Positions 32,800-41,907 of a stretch of DNA of 64,000 nt are shown here, piece by piece. This stretch comes from CAVUAA01 sp963739345. Lineage in GTDB: Bacteria > Chlamydiota > Chlamydiia > Chlamydiales > JAFEGQ01. The notes beneath the pieces are model-generated. The model was not told the origin of the DNA. It ran no database searches and saw only the letters and a list, made by a program, of their open reading frames with translations. Each line of letters opens with the position of its first letter. Within the stretch, counting starts at the first letter, position 1. The translations under genes and the position numbers were made by a program. Location of the stretch: contig CAVUAA010000002.1 of NCBI GenBank assembly GCA_963739345.1, forward strand, positions 1-64,000, in the 5' to 3' direction.

Positions 32800-33740
32800 C
32801 GCTCCGACTCTAGCGCAACCATCTCCTCACCCCTTTCCAACACTTCAGCATTGAGTTTCCGCCCCTGCTCAACTCGGGCGTGGATCCGCTCGATGTTGTA
32901 AAGCGAGATGTGGGGGTGGTGGGCGATGCTCGGGTCAACGTTGCGCGGGACAGAGAGGTCGACGAGGAGGCGGGGGCGCTTAAGCTGCGGCACGTCGCGC
33001 TCATTGAGGAGAAAGTCGGGGCACTTGGTGCCAAATACAACCACATCATAGGTATGCCACTCGGAGACGTGGGCCCAGGTGGCAATCTCTATCCCCTCAT
33101 CTCTTGCAAAAAGAAGGGCCCGCTCGTGCGTCCGATTGCAAACGGTGACGTTGCGCACTCCCCTTCTGCGGAAGCGGCGGAGGACACGGTCGTTGATCTC
33201 TGAGGCGCCGACGAAAAGAATACGGCACCCTTCAATGGTGCCAAACAAATTGCGAGTGGCTTCTAAGATGACCGACTCGGTGTCGACGAGCCCTGGCCGC
33301 AGGTTGAGATGAAAGCGCACCTTCTTTCCCACCCGCAGCGCCTTCTGGAAGAGGAAATGCATGTCGCTCTGCAACCCCTCTTGATGCGCTTCATACGCCT
33401 GCTTCACTTGCCCCTGAATTTCTGTTTCGCCGACCACTGCGCTGTCGAGACCTGCTGTGACGCGGGCGAGATGGGTCATCACATCGCGTCCGAAAAATGA
33501 GTAGAGCGCTTGCAGCTGTGACTCGTCGAGCACCTCGCGCAATTCCATCAAGAGGTAGTGGTGAGCGAGCGTCAGATCTTCTGCACTAAAGTAGAGCTCG
33601 GTTCTGTTGCAGGTGGAAAGGAGAACGACGCCGGGACGGCGTGATTCCGACCCAAACCGCTCCTGACACGCCTTTGCGATCACTTCGCGCAAACGCAGAT
33701 CGGCCAGCTTATGATTGATCCCTACAACACCAACATCCAT
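32754..33740 (-). CDS. hemA: Glutamyl-tRNA reductase
   Basis: 328 residues. First enzyme of C5 tetrapyrrole synthesis; it reduces glutamyl-tRNA to glutamate-1-semialdehyde with NADPH. The catalytic cysteine lies in LLSTCNRTELY near residue 43. The DSAVVGETEIQGQVK helix and a Rossmann segment LFVGASEINDRVLRRF follow. It is about 90 residues shorter than the E. coli enzyme because the C-terminal dimerisation domain is nearly absent; short forms are, as I recall, normal in chlamydiae. The neighbour in C. trachomatis, parE, lies just beyond the inserted pseB-like gene. Confidence 0.9.
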   Translation of the reverse strand: MDVGVVGINHKLADLRLREVIAKACQERFGSESRRPGVVLLSTCNRTELYFSAEDLTLAHHYLLMELREVLDESQLQALYSFFGRDVMTHLARVTAGLDSAVVGETEIQGQVKQAYEAHQEGLQSDMHFLFQKALRVGKKVRFHLNLRPGLVDTESVILEATRNLFGTIEGCRILFVGASEINDRVLRRFRRRGVRNVTVCNRTHERALLFARDEGIEIATWAHVSEWHTYDVVVFGTKCPDFLLNERDVPQLKRPRLLVDLSVPRNVDPSIAHHPHISLYNIERIHARVEQGRKLNAEVLERGEEMVALESERHLANLRSSSISLVQ

Positions 33741-33806
33741 TGAACGTTGATGTATAAATTGTTAAAGGGTTGCGCGCAAGACCCAGTTTGCTACCTGATC
33801 ATTCCA

Positions 33807-33914
33807 CTAGGGCGCCTGATTTTGAGTGAGATACCAGCATCGCGATGAACGGCGTGGCCACCAGCCACGTCTGAGGAGCGAGGCGAAGTAGATCATCAAA
33901 ATCAGGCGTCATAG
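33807..33914. repeat. 108-bp palindromic element at the end of the pseB-like gene (type A)
   Basis: Terminal inverted repeats CTAGGGCGCCTGATTTTGA and, at the other end read inward, CTATGACGCCTGATTTTGA; the centre is CGTGGCCACCAGCCACG. Same length as and homologous to 25285-25392. It supplies the last codons and the TGA stop of the pseB-like gene. Confidence 0.9.
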
Positions 33915-34891
33915 GGGGAGGAGGTGGTGGTAATCTGGGTCAAAGCCTCTGGCGTCAACCACTCCGAATTGGTGTCAGATGCGTAGGAGAAACCCTCTGG
34001 AACAGCTTTTCCACGGGGCGCCCCATCGTGCGGAACGATCACATAACCGCTCTGCCACTCGTAGGTACGATGAGCATCTTCTGCAGGAATGAGCAGCTCG
34101 TGCAGCTTCTCTCCCGGCCGCACGCCGACCACTTTCCGCTTCATCCTCGGCGCAATCGCTGCGGCCAGATCGACAATCTTCATGCTGGGCAACTTGGGAA
34201 CGAAAATCTCCCCCCCTTCCATCTCTTCCAGACTCTGCAGCACAAACTCCACCCCCTGCTCCACCGTCAACCAAAACCTAGTCATCCGCTCATCGGTGAT
34301 GGGCAGCTCAGCTGCCCCCTCATCCCGCAACCGCTCCCAGTGAGGGATAATGCTCCCCCGACTTCCCAACACATTACCGTAACGAACCACCGACATCTTC
34401 GGATGCCCCCGCTCCCCCACATAGACGTTGCTCGCCACAAAGATCTTGTCGGCGCACAGCTTGGTCGCCCCATACAAGTTGATCGGGTTAACCGCTTTGT
34501 CGGTCGACAAGGCCACCACGTGTCCCACTCCCGCATCGATCGCCGCATCGATCACATTGATCGCCCCATCGACATTGGTCCTCACAAACTCGGTCGGGTT
34601 GTACTCAGCCGCCGGCACCTGCTTCAGAGCCGCCGCATGAATCACCACATCGACCCCGGCGAACGCCCGCCGCAGCCGATCTCGATCCCTTACATCTCCC
34701 AAAAAATAACGGAGCCGCGGATCTTGGTAGATCGGATCGACCTGCCGCATCTCCCACTGCTTCCACTCATCCCGTGAGAAGACAATCACCTTGGCCGGCT
34801 CTTCCTCTTCAAGCACCCTCTTCACAAAGGCCCGTCCAAAGCTCCCCGACCCACCGGTCACAAGCACACATTTCTTTTTCAATCCCGACAT
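33902..34891 (-). CDS. pseB: UDP-N-acetylglucosamine 4,6-dehydratase (PseB-like)
   Basis: 329 residues from ATG 34891. Short-chain dehydrogenase/reductase of the Polysacc_synt_2 family. The NADP-binding motif VTGGSGSFG lies near residue 10; the catalytic region contains STDKAVNP, and YGATKL supplies the catalytic lysine. The RYGNVLGSRGS and RPGEKLHELL motifs match the inverting dehydratases (PseB/FlaA1) that start pseudaminic acid synthesis, or related WbpM-like enzymes. The final residues SPYDA and the stop lie within the 108-bp repeat, so the native C-terminus may have been altered. It is inserted between hemA and parE relative to C. trachomatis. Confidence 0.8.
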   Translation of the reverse strand: MSGLKKKCVLVTGGSGSFGRAFVKRVLEEEEPAKVIVFSRDEWKQWEMRQVDPIYQDPRLRYFLGDVRDRDRLRRAFAGVDVVIHAAALKQVPAAEYNPTEFVRTNVDGAINVIDAAIDAGVGHVVALSTDKAVNPINLYGATKLCADKIFVASNVYVGERGHPKMSVVRYGNVLGSRGSIIPHWERLRDEGAAELPITDERMTRFWLTVEQGVEFVLQSLEEMEGGEIFVPKLPSMKIVDLAAAIAPRMKRKVVGVRPGEKLHELLIPAEDAHRTYEWQSGYVIVPHDGAPRGKAVPEGFSYASDTNSEWLTPEALTQITTTSSPYDA

Positions 34892-34917
34892 GGCACGAAG
34901 TCTAGTCGATTCCCCCA

Positions 34918-34946
34918 TTTGCCAATAGACCATCTGATGCTATAGT
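34918..34946 (+). promoter_or_regulatory. Possible promoter of parE
   Basis: TTTGCC at 34918-34923 and TATAGT at 34941-34946, spacing 17. Transcription would begin near 34953, leaving almost no leader before the ATG at 34955, so the message may be leaderless. Confidence 0.4.
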
Positions 34947-34954
34947 GCGCGGCC

Positions 34955-36808
34955 ATGGCGAAGAAAAAAGCTTACACCGAAAAGAGCATTCAGACGGTTG
35001 ACCCGCTGACCCACATCCGGATGCGGACGGGGATGTACATTGGGCGGCTGGGCGATGGATCGAATCCAGACGATGGAATCTACGTGCTGGTGAAGGAGAT
35101 CGTCGACAATGGGATCGACGAGTTCATCATGGAGCAGGGTGATCGAATCGTGGTCAATATCGATGTGAAAGAGGGCTTTGCCTCGGTGAGGGATTATGGC
35201 CGAGGTATTCCTCTGGGCAAGCTGGTCGACTGCGTGAGTCAGATCAACACGGGAGCCAAGTACAACGACGATGTGTTTCAGTTTTCGGTCGGATTGAACG
35301 GGGTGGGAGCGAAAGCGGTGAATGCTCTGAGCGCCCACTTCATGGTGCGGAGCCACCGGGACGGGAAATATGCGGAAGCCATTTTCTCTCAAGGAAAGCT
35401 GAAGAACAAGTCTAAGGGAACGACGAAGGAGCCGGACGGCACTTACGTGGAGTTTGTGCCGGATGTTGAGATCTTTAAGAAGTACAAGTTTCGCGAAGAG
35501 TTCATCCGCGATCGCCTGCACCACTACGCCTACCTCAATACAGGATTGACGCTTGAGTTCAACGGCGAACCGATTGCCTCGGAGCACGGCCTCCTCGACC
35601 TGATCAACGCTGAGGTGACAGACGATCGTTTGTATGAGCCGATGCACTATCGGGGAAAGATGCTCGAGTTCTGCCTGCTGCATACGAGGGGGAGCCATGG
35701 AGAGCAATACTACTCGTTCGTCAATGGGCAGTATACGGCCGATGGGGGCACTCACCTCTCGGCTTTCAGGGAAGGGCTGCTCAAAGGTGTGAACGAATTC
35801 GCCAAGAAAAACTTCCAGGGCGTTGACGTCCGGGAAGGGGTGGTGGGCGCAGTGGCGATCAAGGTGAAGGAGCCCATCTTCGAGTCGCAGACGAAGAACA
35901 AGCTCTCCAACACCGAGATCCGCGGGCCGCTGGTGACGGAGGTGAAAAAGGCCGTGGGCGATCTCCTCTACCGCTTCCCTGACGCGGCGAAGGCGCTCAT
36001 CGACCGGATCGCTTTCAACGAGAAGCTCCGAAAGGAGCTCTCGTCTGTAAGAAAGGAGGCGAAAGATAAGGCAAAGCGGATCTCATTCAAGATCCCCAAG
36101 CTGCGCGACTGCAAGTATCACCTAGGCGACAAGTCGAAGCATGGGGAAGAGACAATGATCTTCCTCACAGAGGGCGACTCGGCGAGCGCCAACATCGTCT
36201 CCTCACGCGATCCATTGCGACAAGCTTGCTTCAGTTTGCGCGGCAAGCCGCTCAATACGTGGGGACTCAAGCGGGACCAGCTCTACAAGAACGAAGAGAT
36301 GTTCAACGTGATGAACGCGCTCAACATCGAAGATGACATCGAAAATCTCCGCTATAATAAAGTAGTACTGGCCACCGATGCCGACGTCGACGGGATGCAC
36401 ATCCGCAATTTGCTCATCACCTTCTTTCTCAACTACTTCGAGTCTCTTGTGGTTAACGGCCACCTCTACATCTTGGAAACGCCTCTATTCAAGGTGCGAA
36501 ACAAGAAAGAGACTCTCTACTGCTACTCCGAGGAAGAGCGGGATGCGGCGATGAAAAAACTCAAAGAGAAAGGGATCGAGATCACCCGCTTTAAGGGGCT
36601 CGGTGAGATCTCACCGGGTGAGTTCAAGCAGTTCATTAGCAAAGACATTCGATTGCTGCCGGTCCGCGTCGAGCACTTCTCCGACATCAAGAGCACACTC
36701 GACTTCTACATGGGGAAGAACACCCCCAAACGGCGTGCGTTCATCATGGAAAATCTGATCAGCGAGGAAGAAGCGCTAAGGGAGCTGGGTGACATTGGCC
36801 AAGGATGA
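34955..36808 (+). CDS. parE: DNA topoisomerase IV subunit B
   Basis: 617 residues, the second GyrB-type subunit typical of chlamydiae. GHKL ATPase motifs are present: EIVDNGIDEF, DYGRGIPLG and GLNGVGAKAVNALS. The transducer region and the TOPRIM domain follow, with TEGDSASANI and ATDADVDGMHIRNLL as metal-binding residues, then the C-terminal RFKGLGEISPGEFKQF. The enzyme decatenates chromosomes and relaxes supercoils. Its end overlaps the parC start by 20 bases. Confidence 0.93.
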   Translation: MAKKKAYTEKSIQTVDPLTHIRMRTGMYIGRLGDGSNPDDGIYVLVKEIVDNGIDEFIMEQGDRIVVNIDVKEGFASVRDYGRGIPLGKLVDCVSQINTGAKYNDDVFQFSVGLNGVGAKAVNALSAHFMVRSHRDGKYAEAIFSQGKLKNKSKGTTKEPDGTYVEFVPDVEIFKKYKFREEFIRDRLHHYAYLNTGLTLEFNGEPIASEHGLLDLINAEVTDDRLYEPMHYRGKMLEFCLLHTRGSHGEQYYSFVNGQYTADGGTHLSAFREGLLKGVNEFAKKNFQGVDVREGVVGAVAIKVKEPIFESQTKNKLSNTEIRGPLVTEVKKAVGDLLYRFPDAAKALIDRIAFNEKLRKELSSVRKEAKDKAKRISFKIPKLRDCKYHLGDKSKHGEETMIFLTEGDSASANIVSSRDPLRQACFSLRGKPLNTWGLKRDQLYKNEEMFNVMNALNIEDDIENLRYNKVVLATDADVDGMHIRNLLITFFLNYFESLVVNGHLYILETPLFKVRNKKETLYCYSEEERDAAMKKLKEKGIEITRFKGLGEISPGEFKQFISKDIRLLPVRVEHFSDIKSTLDFYMGKNTPKRRAFIMENLISEEEALRELGDIGQG

Positions 36809-38705
36809 CTTAAAAGGTTTAGTTGAGCGTAACTTCTTAGAGTATGCGTCATATGTCATCCTCGATCGGGCGATCCCTAATGTGGTCGACGGGTTAAAAC
36901 CGGTACAACGGCGCATTTTGTACACGCTGAAAAAGATTGACGATGGGAAGCTGCACAAAGTAGCTAACGTAGTCGGTCAAACCATGGCCCTCCACCCCCA
37001 CGGCGACGCAGCAATTGGCGAGGCTCTCACCAACCTGGCCAACAAGGACTATCTCCTCGACAAGCAGGGAAACTTCGGTAACCTCTACACGGGCGATCCC
37101 GCCTCCGCCACCCGATACATCGAAACCCGCCTCTCCCCCCTTGCGCGGGAGAATATGTTCAACAAAGAGCTCACCGAATTCATCCCCTCCTATGATAGTC
37201 GGAATGAGGAGCCGGTGGTTCTCCCTGCCAAATTGCCCGTCCTCCTGATGCACGGAGCGGAAGGGATTGCCGTGGGGATGGCAACGAAGATCCTCCCCCA
37301 CAACTTCTGCGAACTGATCGAGGCAGAAATCGCCCACCTCGAGGGAAAGCCTTATTCGATCTTTCCCGACTTTCCAACCGGGGGTATTGCTGACTGCGCT
37401 GAGTATGACAAGGGAAATGGAAAGGTGCGCCTCCGCGCAAAACTGAATGTGGTCGATGACAAAACCATCGTCATCGAAGAGATCTGTCACGGCACCACCA
37501 CCGAATCGCTCATCCGCTCGATCGACGAGGCGGCCAAGCGAGGGAAGATCAAGATCGATTCGATCAACGACTACACCGCTGAAAAGGTGGAAATTGAGAT
37601 CAACCTCCTCCGCGGTCAACACGCCAAGGAGCTGGTCGACCAGCTCTACGCCTTCACCGACTGCCAGGTAAGTTTAAGCCCCTCGATGCTGGTGATCCAC
37701 GAAAACTTACCCTGGGAGACCGACACCGACCAGGTGATCGAGCTCCACACCGGCCTTCTTAAGGGGTACATCAAGCAAGAGCTCGAGCTCGAGCGGGACC
37801 GCCTTCTGGACAAGATCTACGCCAAGACACTCGAGCAGATCTTCATCGAAAACAGGCTCTACAAACAGATCGAGACGGTAAAAACCTACGACGGCGTACA
37901 CGAGGCGATTAAGAAGGCGCTCACCCCCTTCCACAAGCTGCTCGATCCCAACCCCGATAAAGAGGACCGCGAGCGACTCCTCGCTATCCCCATCCGCCGC
38001 ATCTCCGCCTTCGATATTGCCAAGAACGAAGAAGAGATCCGCGCCCTCGAAGATCAGCTCGCAGAGGTCGAAAAGAAGCTTGGCAACATCAAAAAGACCA
38101 CCATCACCTACCTCAAAGAGCTGCTTAAGACCCACGGCAAAGCCTACCCTCGCCGGACACAGCTCGAAGAGATCGCCAAGCTAGACGTTCGGGCAATCAA
38201 GACCAAAAATGTGAAGGTGGGCTACGACGTCAAGACCGGCTTCCTCGGCACCAAGGTGGTCTCCGACACCTTCTTTGAGTGCACCAACTTCGACAAAGTG
38301 CTCGTGATCGACAAGCAGGGAAGCTACCGAGTCATCAATCTCCCTGAAAAAATGTACGTCCACACCGACGGCTCCACCGTCGCATGGGCCGGCGTCGCCG
38401 ACAAGAAAACCCTCTTCCGCGCCGCCTACATCGACGCCAAGGGGCACGGCTATGCCAAGCGGTTTGTCGTCGACAAGTTCATCGTCGACCGCGAATACGA
38501 ATACCTCCCCACCGGCTCCAAGCTACAGCTCCTCACCACCGATGAGAACGCCTGCATCGAGGTGGAATTCAAAGCCAAGGCACGGCAGCGGGTGAAAAAG
38601 ATCGACTTCGCCCTCGACGAGATCCCCATCAAAGGGGCCAAGGCGCGCGGCATCCGGATCAACGGCAAAGAGGTGAAGAAAATCCGCCGTTGCAAAAAGA
38701 AATAG
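36789..38705 (+). CDS. parC: DNA topoisomerase IV subunit A
   Basis: 638 residues from GTG 36789. The breakage-reunion domain holds ERNFLEYASYVILDRAIP, the helix-turn-helix HGDAAIGEALTNLA and the active-site tyrosine in ATRYIETRL near residue 115. The coiled-coil and C-gate regions follow, then a short C-terminal part that lacks the full beta-pinwheel of GyrA. The length fits the second GyrA-type protein of chlamydiae. It is translationally coupled to parE. Confidence 0.93.
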   Translation: MTLAKDDLKGLVERNFLEYASYVILDRAIPNVVDGLKPVQRRILYTLKKIDDGKLHKVANVVGQTMALHPHGDAAIGEALTNLANKDYLLDKQGNFGNLYTGDPASATRYIETRLSPLARENMFNKELTEFIPSYDSRNEEPVVLPAKLPVLLMHGAEGIAVGMATKILPHNFCELIEAEIAHLEGKPYSIFPDFPTGGIADCAEYDKGNGKVRLRAKLNVVDDKTIVIEEICHGTTTESLIRSIDEAAKRGKIKIDSINDYTAEKVEIEINLLRGQHAKELVDQLYAFTDCQVSLSPSMLVIHENLPWETDTDQVIELHTGLLKGYIKQELELERDRLLDKIYAKTLEQIFIENRLYKQIETVKTYDGVHEAIKKALTPFHKLLDPNPDKEDRERLLAIPIRRISAFDIAKNEEEIRALEDQLAEVEKKLGNIKKTTITYLKELLKTHGKAYPRRTQLEEIAKLDVRAIKTKNVKVGYDVKTGFLGTKVVSDTFFECTNFDKVLVIDKQGSYRVINLPEKMYVHTDGSTVAWAGVADKKTLFRAAYIDAKGHGYAKRFVVDKFIVDREYEYLPTGSKLQLLTTDENACIEVEFKAKARQRVKKIDFALDEIPIKGAKARGIRINGKEVKKIRRCKKK

Positions 38706-38724
38706 GGAAAGCTACAACGAGATT

Positions 38725-38943
38725 ATGGAAGGAAGCGTAGGACCAGTTCATCCAGGCGGAGTCTCTCCCCTCAGCACGCACAGCGTAACACCCGAAGCGA
38801 GAGCGCTCTCCCCAAAGACCCATGCGGTCGCCATCCAACTTCTTCAGCAGACCGCCAAAGAAGTGCATAAGATGGCCCAACACACGGCCATACAGCTCGC
38901 CCTCTCTCCAGAAACGGGAAGCAAACGTGTCTGGGGCGGCTAA
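38725..38943 (+). CDS. Hypothetical protein, 72 residues
   Basis: Small soluble protein with a proline/serine-rich start and an amphipathic helix near residues 35-60. No family is recognised and no strong ribosome site is seen. Its end overlaps the start of recX by 17 bases. It could be a small regulatory peptide or a remnant. Confidence 0.4.
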   Translation: MEGSVGPVHPGGVSPLSTHSVTPEARALSPKTHAVAIQLLQQTAKEVHKMAQHTAIQLALSPETGSKRVWGG

Positions 38944-39359
38944 GAAGCAACTGATCCGTCTCCTGTCACGCCGCGAACTCTCTTCAGCTCAAGCCCTCAA
39001 AAAATTGCTAGAACGAGACATTCCGGAGGATGACGCCCAAGCAGCCATCGCCTGGTGCGTCGAGGCTGATTACATCAATGACCGTCGATGGGCCGAAGGA
39101 AGGGTGAGGGCACTCGTCCGCAAGAAGAAGAGCAACCTCTTCATCCGGCAAAAACTAGAGCCAGGAAGGGCTCTCCCAAGAGCTCATCCAAGAGGCCCTC
39201 CCCCCAGAGGAGGTCCAAGCCGAGGCGCTCCACCGCCTCCTCGCGGGCCGCGATCTAAGCGATCCCAACACAAGACAGAAAATCATTCAATCCCTTCAGC
39301 GTAAGGGGTTTCCGATATCCATGATTCTCTCATCCCTAGAAATATCCTCTATGTGTTAA
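38927..39359 (+). pseudogene. recX: Regulatory protein RecX, frameshifted
   Basis: RecX limits RecA filament growth. From a GTG at 38927 the first half reads as RecX: LIRLLSRRELSSAQALKKLL, then EADYINDRRWAEGRVRALVR and LFIRQKLE. The frame then turns into a proline/arginine-rich nonsense tail. One base over, from about 39165 to a TAA at 39357-39359, the second half is intact: EGLSQELIQEALPPEEV and RQKIIQSLQRKGFP. A single indel near 39155-39165 explains this. It may be an assembly error or a young pseudogene. Confidence 0.8.
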
Positions 39360-39378
39360 AATAATAGTAGAGGTAGTT

Positions 39379-39576
39379 ATGAACGTAAGCATTCAGAGCA
39401 TTCAACAATCTATGCAGGCGCTCGGTTTAAATACTGAGAAAAACTTGAGCGACCCCAAGACAGTCACCCCCCATCAGGCCGGCCTACTCTACCAGCACAT
39501 GGCGATCATGGAGATGGCCCATCAGATCATGAAAAGTCTTCAGCAGCACCAACATATGTTCAAATCATCTTCGTAA
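39379..39576 (+). CDS. Conserved chlamydial small protein (CT659-like)
   Basis: 65 residues rich in Q, M and H with two predicted helices (SIQSIQQSMQALGL and GLLYQHMAIMEMAHQIMKSL). Located between parC and rluD exactly where C. trachomatis has the small hypothetical protein I recall as CT659; the assignment is by position and size. TAAAAT at 39355-39360 is a plausible -10 box. Function unknown. Confidence 0.65.
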   Translation: MNVSIQSIQQSMQALGLNTEKNLSDPKTVTPHQAGLLYQHMAIMEMAHQIMKSLQQHQHMFKSSS

Positions 39577-39593
39577 TGAGTTAGACTGTTTGG

Positions 39594-40514
39594 ATGACTC
39601 AACCGACAGAAACGATCATCGTCTCCGAGGAGGAGACCGGCCAGCGGCTCGACCGCCTCCTTACACTCCGTTTTCCCAAGCAATCACGCAGCTACTTCCA
39701 GTGGCTCATCGGTGAGGGGCTCGTCCTCCTCAACGGCAAACCGGCCAAGAAGCGGATCCAACCCCAGGTGGGCGACGAGATCGAGGTTGAATTTTCCCTC
39801 ACCCCCGAAGCGTCTCTCGAACCAGAAGACATCCCCCTCAATATCCTCTTTGAAGATGAGCACCTGCTGGCGATCAACAAGCCGGCCGGCCTGGTCGTTC
39901 ATCCAGGGATCAAGAACTGGTCGGGCACCTTTGTCAACGCCCTCCTCTTCCACTGCAACCAGCTACCTGCCGATGATCTCCGTCCAGGAATTGTTCACCG
40001 GCTCGACAAAGACACCACCGGTGTCATGTTAGCGGCAAAAACAGAAGCTACACAAAAAGCACTTGTTCAGCTCTTTACCGATCGGAAGATGCTCAAAGAG
40101 TATATCGCTATCTGCATCGGCAAGCCAGGCGACATCACCATTGATGCTCCAATCGGCCGCCACCCAGTCGATCGGAAGCGGATGACCGTCCCCAACGCAG
40201 GGGGAAAGCAGGCTCTCACCGTTTGCAAAACCGAAGGATTCGACGGCAAACTAGCTGTTGTCCGCCTCTTTCCCAAGAGCGGCCGCACCCACCAGATCCG
40301 CGTCCACCTTCAGCACCATCACAACCCCATCCTCGGCGACCCCACCTACGGCAACCAATCGTGGAACGAGAAGTATAAACTCGAGCGGCAGATGCTCCAC
40401 GCCCACCAGCTCAGCTTCACCCACCCCCTCACAGGCGCCCCGATGAAGCTCGAAGCTCCCCTCCCCGCCGACATGGTTCCGCTGGTTGAACGGATACTGG
40501 CATGCGAGTCCTAG
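39594..40514 (+). CDS. rluD: 23S rRNA pseudouridine synthase, RluD type
   Basis: 306 residues. The N-terminal S4 domain (about 15-75) contains GQRLDRLLTLRFPKQSRSYF. The catalytic domain includes the aspartate motif GIVHRLDKDTTGVMLAAK and the later LFPKSGRTHQIRVHL. It isomerises uridines in helix 69 of 23S rRNA. Orthologue of the gene named sfhB in C. trachomatis. It overlaps dtd by 13 bases. Confidence 0.92.
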   Translation: MTQPTETIIVSEEETGQRLDRLLTLRFPKQSRSYFQWLIGEGLVLLNGKPAKKRIQPQVGDEIEVEFSLTPEASLEPEDIPLNILFEDEHLLAINKPAGLVVHPGIKNWSGTFVNALLFHCNQLPADDLRPGIVHRLDKDTTGVMLAAKTEATQKALVQLFTDRKMLKEYIAICIGKPGDITIDAPIGRHPVDRKRMTVPNAGGKQALTVCKTEGFDGKLAVVRLFPKSGRTHQIRVHLQHHHNPILGDPTYGNQSWNEKYKLERQMLHAHQLSFTHPLTGAPMKLEAPLPADMVPLVERILACES

Positions 40515-40939
40515 TACAAAGGGTCTCGAGCGCCCGTGTCGAAGTTGATCAGAAAATCGTCGGCGAAATCGATAACGGACTTCTCCTTTTCCTCGGAATC
40601 CACCGCAACGACACACCCGAGCAGGCCGACTGGCTCGCCAACAAGGTGATCGGCCTCCGTTGCTTCACCGATGAGGGGGGCAAGATGAACCTCTCCACCG
40701 GCGACGTGAGCGGCAATCTCCTCGTCGTCAGCCAGTTCACCCTCTACGCCTCCTGTCAAAACGGCCGTCGTCCCGACTTTGGCGCCACAGCCACTCCAGA
40801 ACTTGCCAAACCGCTCTACGAACGGTTCGTCGACCAGCTACGCACCGATTTTCCAAACGTCCAAACCGGCCTATTTCAGGCCAAAATGGACGTACATTTG
40901 GTGAATAACGGACCTGTCACTTTCCTTATAGAGAGATAG
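40502..40939 (+). CDS. dtd: D-aminoacyl-tRNA deacylase
   Basis: 145 residues, the normal DTD length. It hydrolyses D-amino acids and glycine from mischarged tRNAs. Family motifs are MRVLVQRVSSARVEV at the start, LFLGIHRNDT, SQFTLYASCQNGRRPDF and the chiral-selectivity Gly-Pro motif as NNGPVTFLIER. Translationally coupled to rluD. Confidence 0.93.
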   Translation: MRVLVQRVSSARVEVDQKIVGEIDNGLLLFLGIHRNDTPEQADWLANKVIGLRCFTDEGGKMNLSTGDVSGNLLVVSQFTLYASCQNGRRPDFGATATPELAKPLYERFVDQLRTDFPNVQTGLFQAKMDVHLVNNGPVTFLIER

Positions 40940-40955
40940 CTTGTAAACTGAACCT

Positions 40956-41528
40956 ATGGCGAACCCACCGATTGATCCAACTCCGAAGCAGCCCAGTCTT
41001 GAGCAGTCCAGTATTGAGCAGCCAGGCGCCCCTAAGATGCCCCAGATCGAGGGAGAGAGGGCTAAGCCGTTTGATCTAGGAACGCAAGCTTCAGCTGGAA
41101 TGCGGGTAGCGATGAAACAATACCTCAAGGAGGGGCTGCCAGCCAAATGGAAGGATTCGCAAACGGGAGAAGAGTTCCAGGCGACTACAGCAAAAGATCC
41201 CAACCCACCCCAAGGAATAAAGAATGCTCAGCTAGTGACAATTACTGCCATGCGTAATGGGGAAGAGGCAGGGAAGACAACATTCACGCTGGTGGAGCGC
41301 AACACGGAAAACATGAGGGCCTACTCGGTCTATAACAAGCCGGGCAACGAGCCAATGACCTCACTCGACTCGACGCAGATCAAGAGTGTGCCCAATAATC
41401 TGGGCGCCCTGATGCGTGAAGACCCGCAGCTCGGCGGCAAGCTTTATCACGCCTTAATCACCGGCATGGCAATGAACATGATGCGCCAGATGCGCAAAAA
41501 ACAGGGCTCCATCTTCAAGCAACAGTGA
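40956..41528 (+). CDS. Unknown protein, 190 residues
   Basis: Proline- and glutamine-rich N-terminus (about 1-35), then a globular region with TTFTLVERNTENMRAYSV and an amphipathic C-terminal helix rich in methionine and lysine (MAMNMMRQMRKKQ). No domain is recognised. It follows dtd by 16 bases and probably belongs to the same transcript. Low-complexity N-termini like this are common among type III secretion substrates, but that is speculation. Confidence 0.55.
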   Translation: MANPPIDPTPKQPSLEQSSIEQPGAPKMPQIEGERAKPFDLGTQASAGMRVAMKQYLKEGLPAKWKDSQTGEEFQATTAKDPNPPQGIKNAQLVTITAMRNGEEAGKTTFTLVERNTENMRAYSVYNKPGNEPMTSLDSTQIKSVPNNLGALMREDPQLGGKLYHALITGMAMNMMRQMRKKQGSIFKQQ

Positions 41529-41566
41529 CGTTTTTCTTGTGAAGAACCACCTAATGTTTTAGCATC

Positions 41567-41613
41567 GTTTACGACTCGCGGCTGATGGCCACGGGTGGTG
41601 ATAGATCGCAAAC
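41567..41613. repeat. Short type A palindrome core
   Basis: GTTTACGAC pairs with the GATCGCAAAC end, and the centre is CGCGGCTGATGGCCACG. In reverse complement it shares TTTGCGA, GTGGCC and CAGCC with the cores at 29140-29187 and 54297-54350. The long arms seen in other copies are weak or missing. Confidence 0.6.
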
Positions 41614-41646
41614 CTCGTAATCCTGCATGCGATAAGGAAAAAAACC

Positions 41647-41907
41647 ATGAAAGATTTCGTCGCGTACGTCGTTAAAAACTTGGTCGACAATCCAGACAGA
41701 GTCCAGATCAAAGAGATCGGCGGGACCCAAACTGTCATCCTGGAACTCTCCGTTGACAAAGCCGACATTGGAAAGATCATTGGAAAGAAGGGAAAGACCA
41801 TCAACGCTATCCGCACGCTGTTGATGTCCGTTGCCAGCCGTAATGGAATCCGTGTCAACCTAGAGATTCTCGAAGAGGTCGCAGAAGCTACTGTTGTTAC
41901 TGATTAA
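41647..41907 (+). CDS. khpA: KH-domain RNA-binding protein KhpA
   Basis: 86 residues, a single type II KH domain. The GxxG loop is GKIIGKKGKTINAIRTLL near residues 42-59. Related KhpA proteins bind many small RNAs and mRNAs and influence cell division in Gram-positive bacteria; the role in chlamydiae is unknown. The 3' end overlaps the convergent DHH gene by four bases. Confidence 0.88.
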   Translation: MKDFVAYVVKNLVDNPDRVQIKEIGGTQTVILELSVDKADIGKIIGKKGKTINAIRTLLMSVASRNGIRVNLEILEEVAEATVVTD

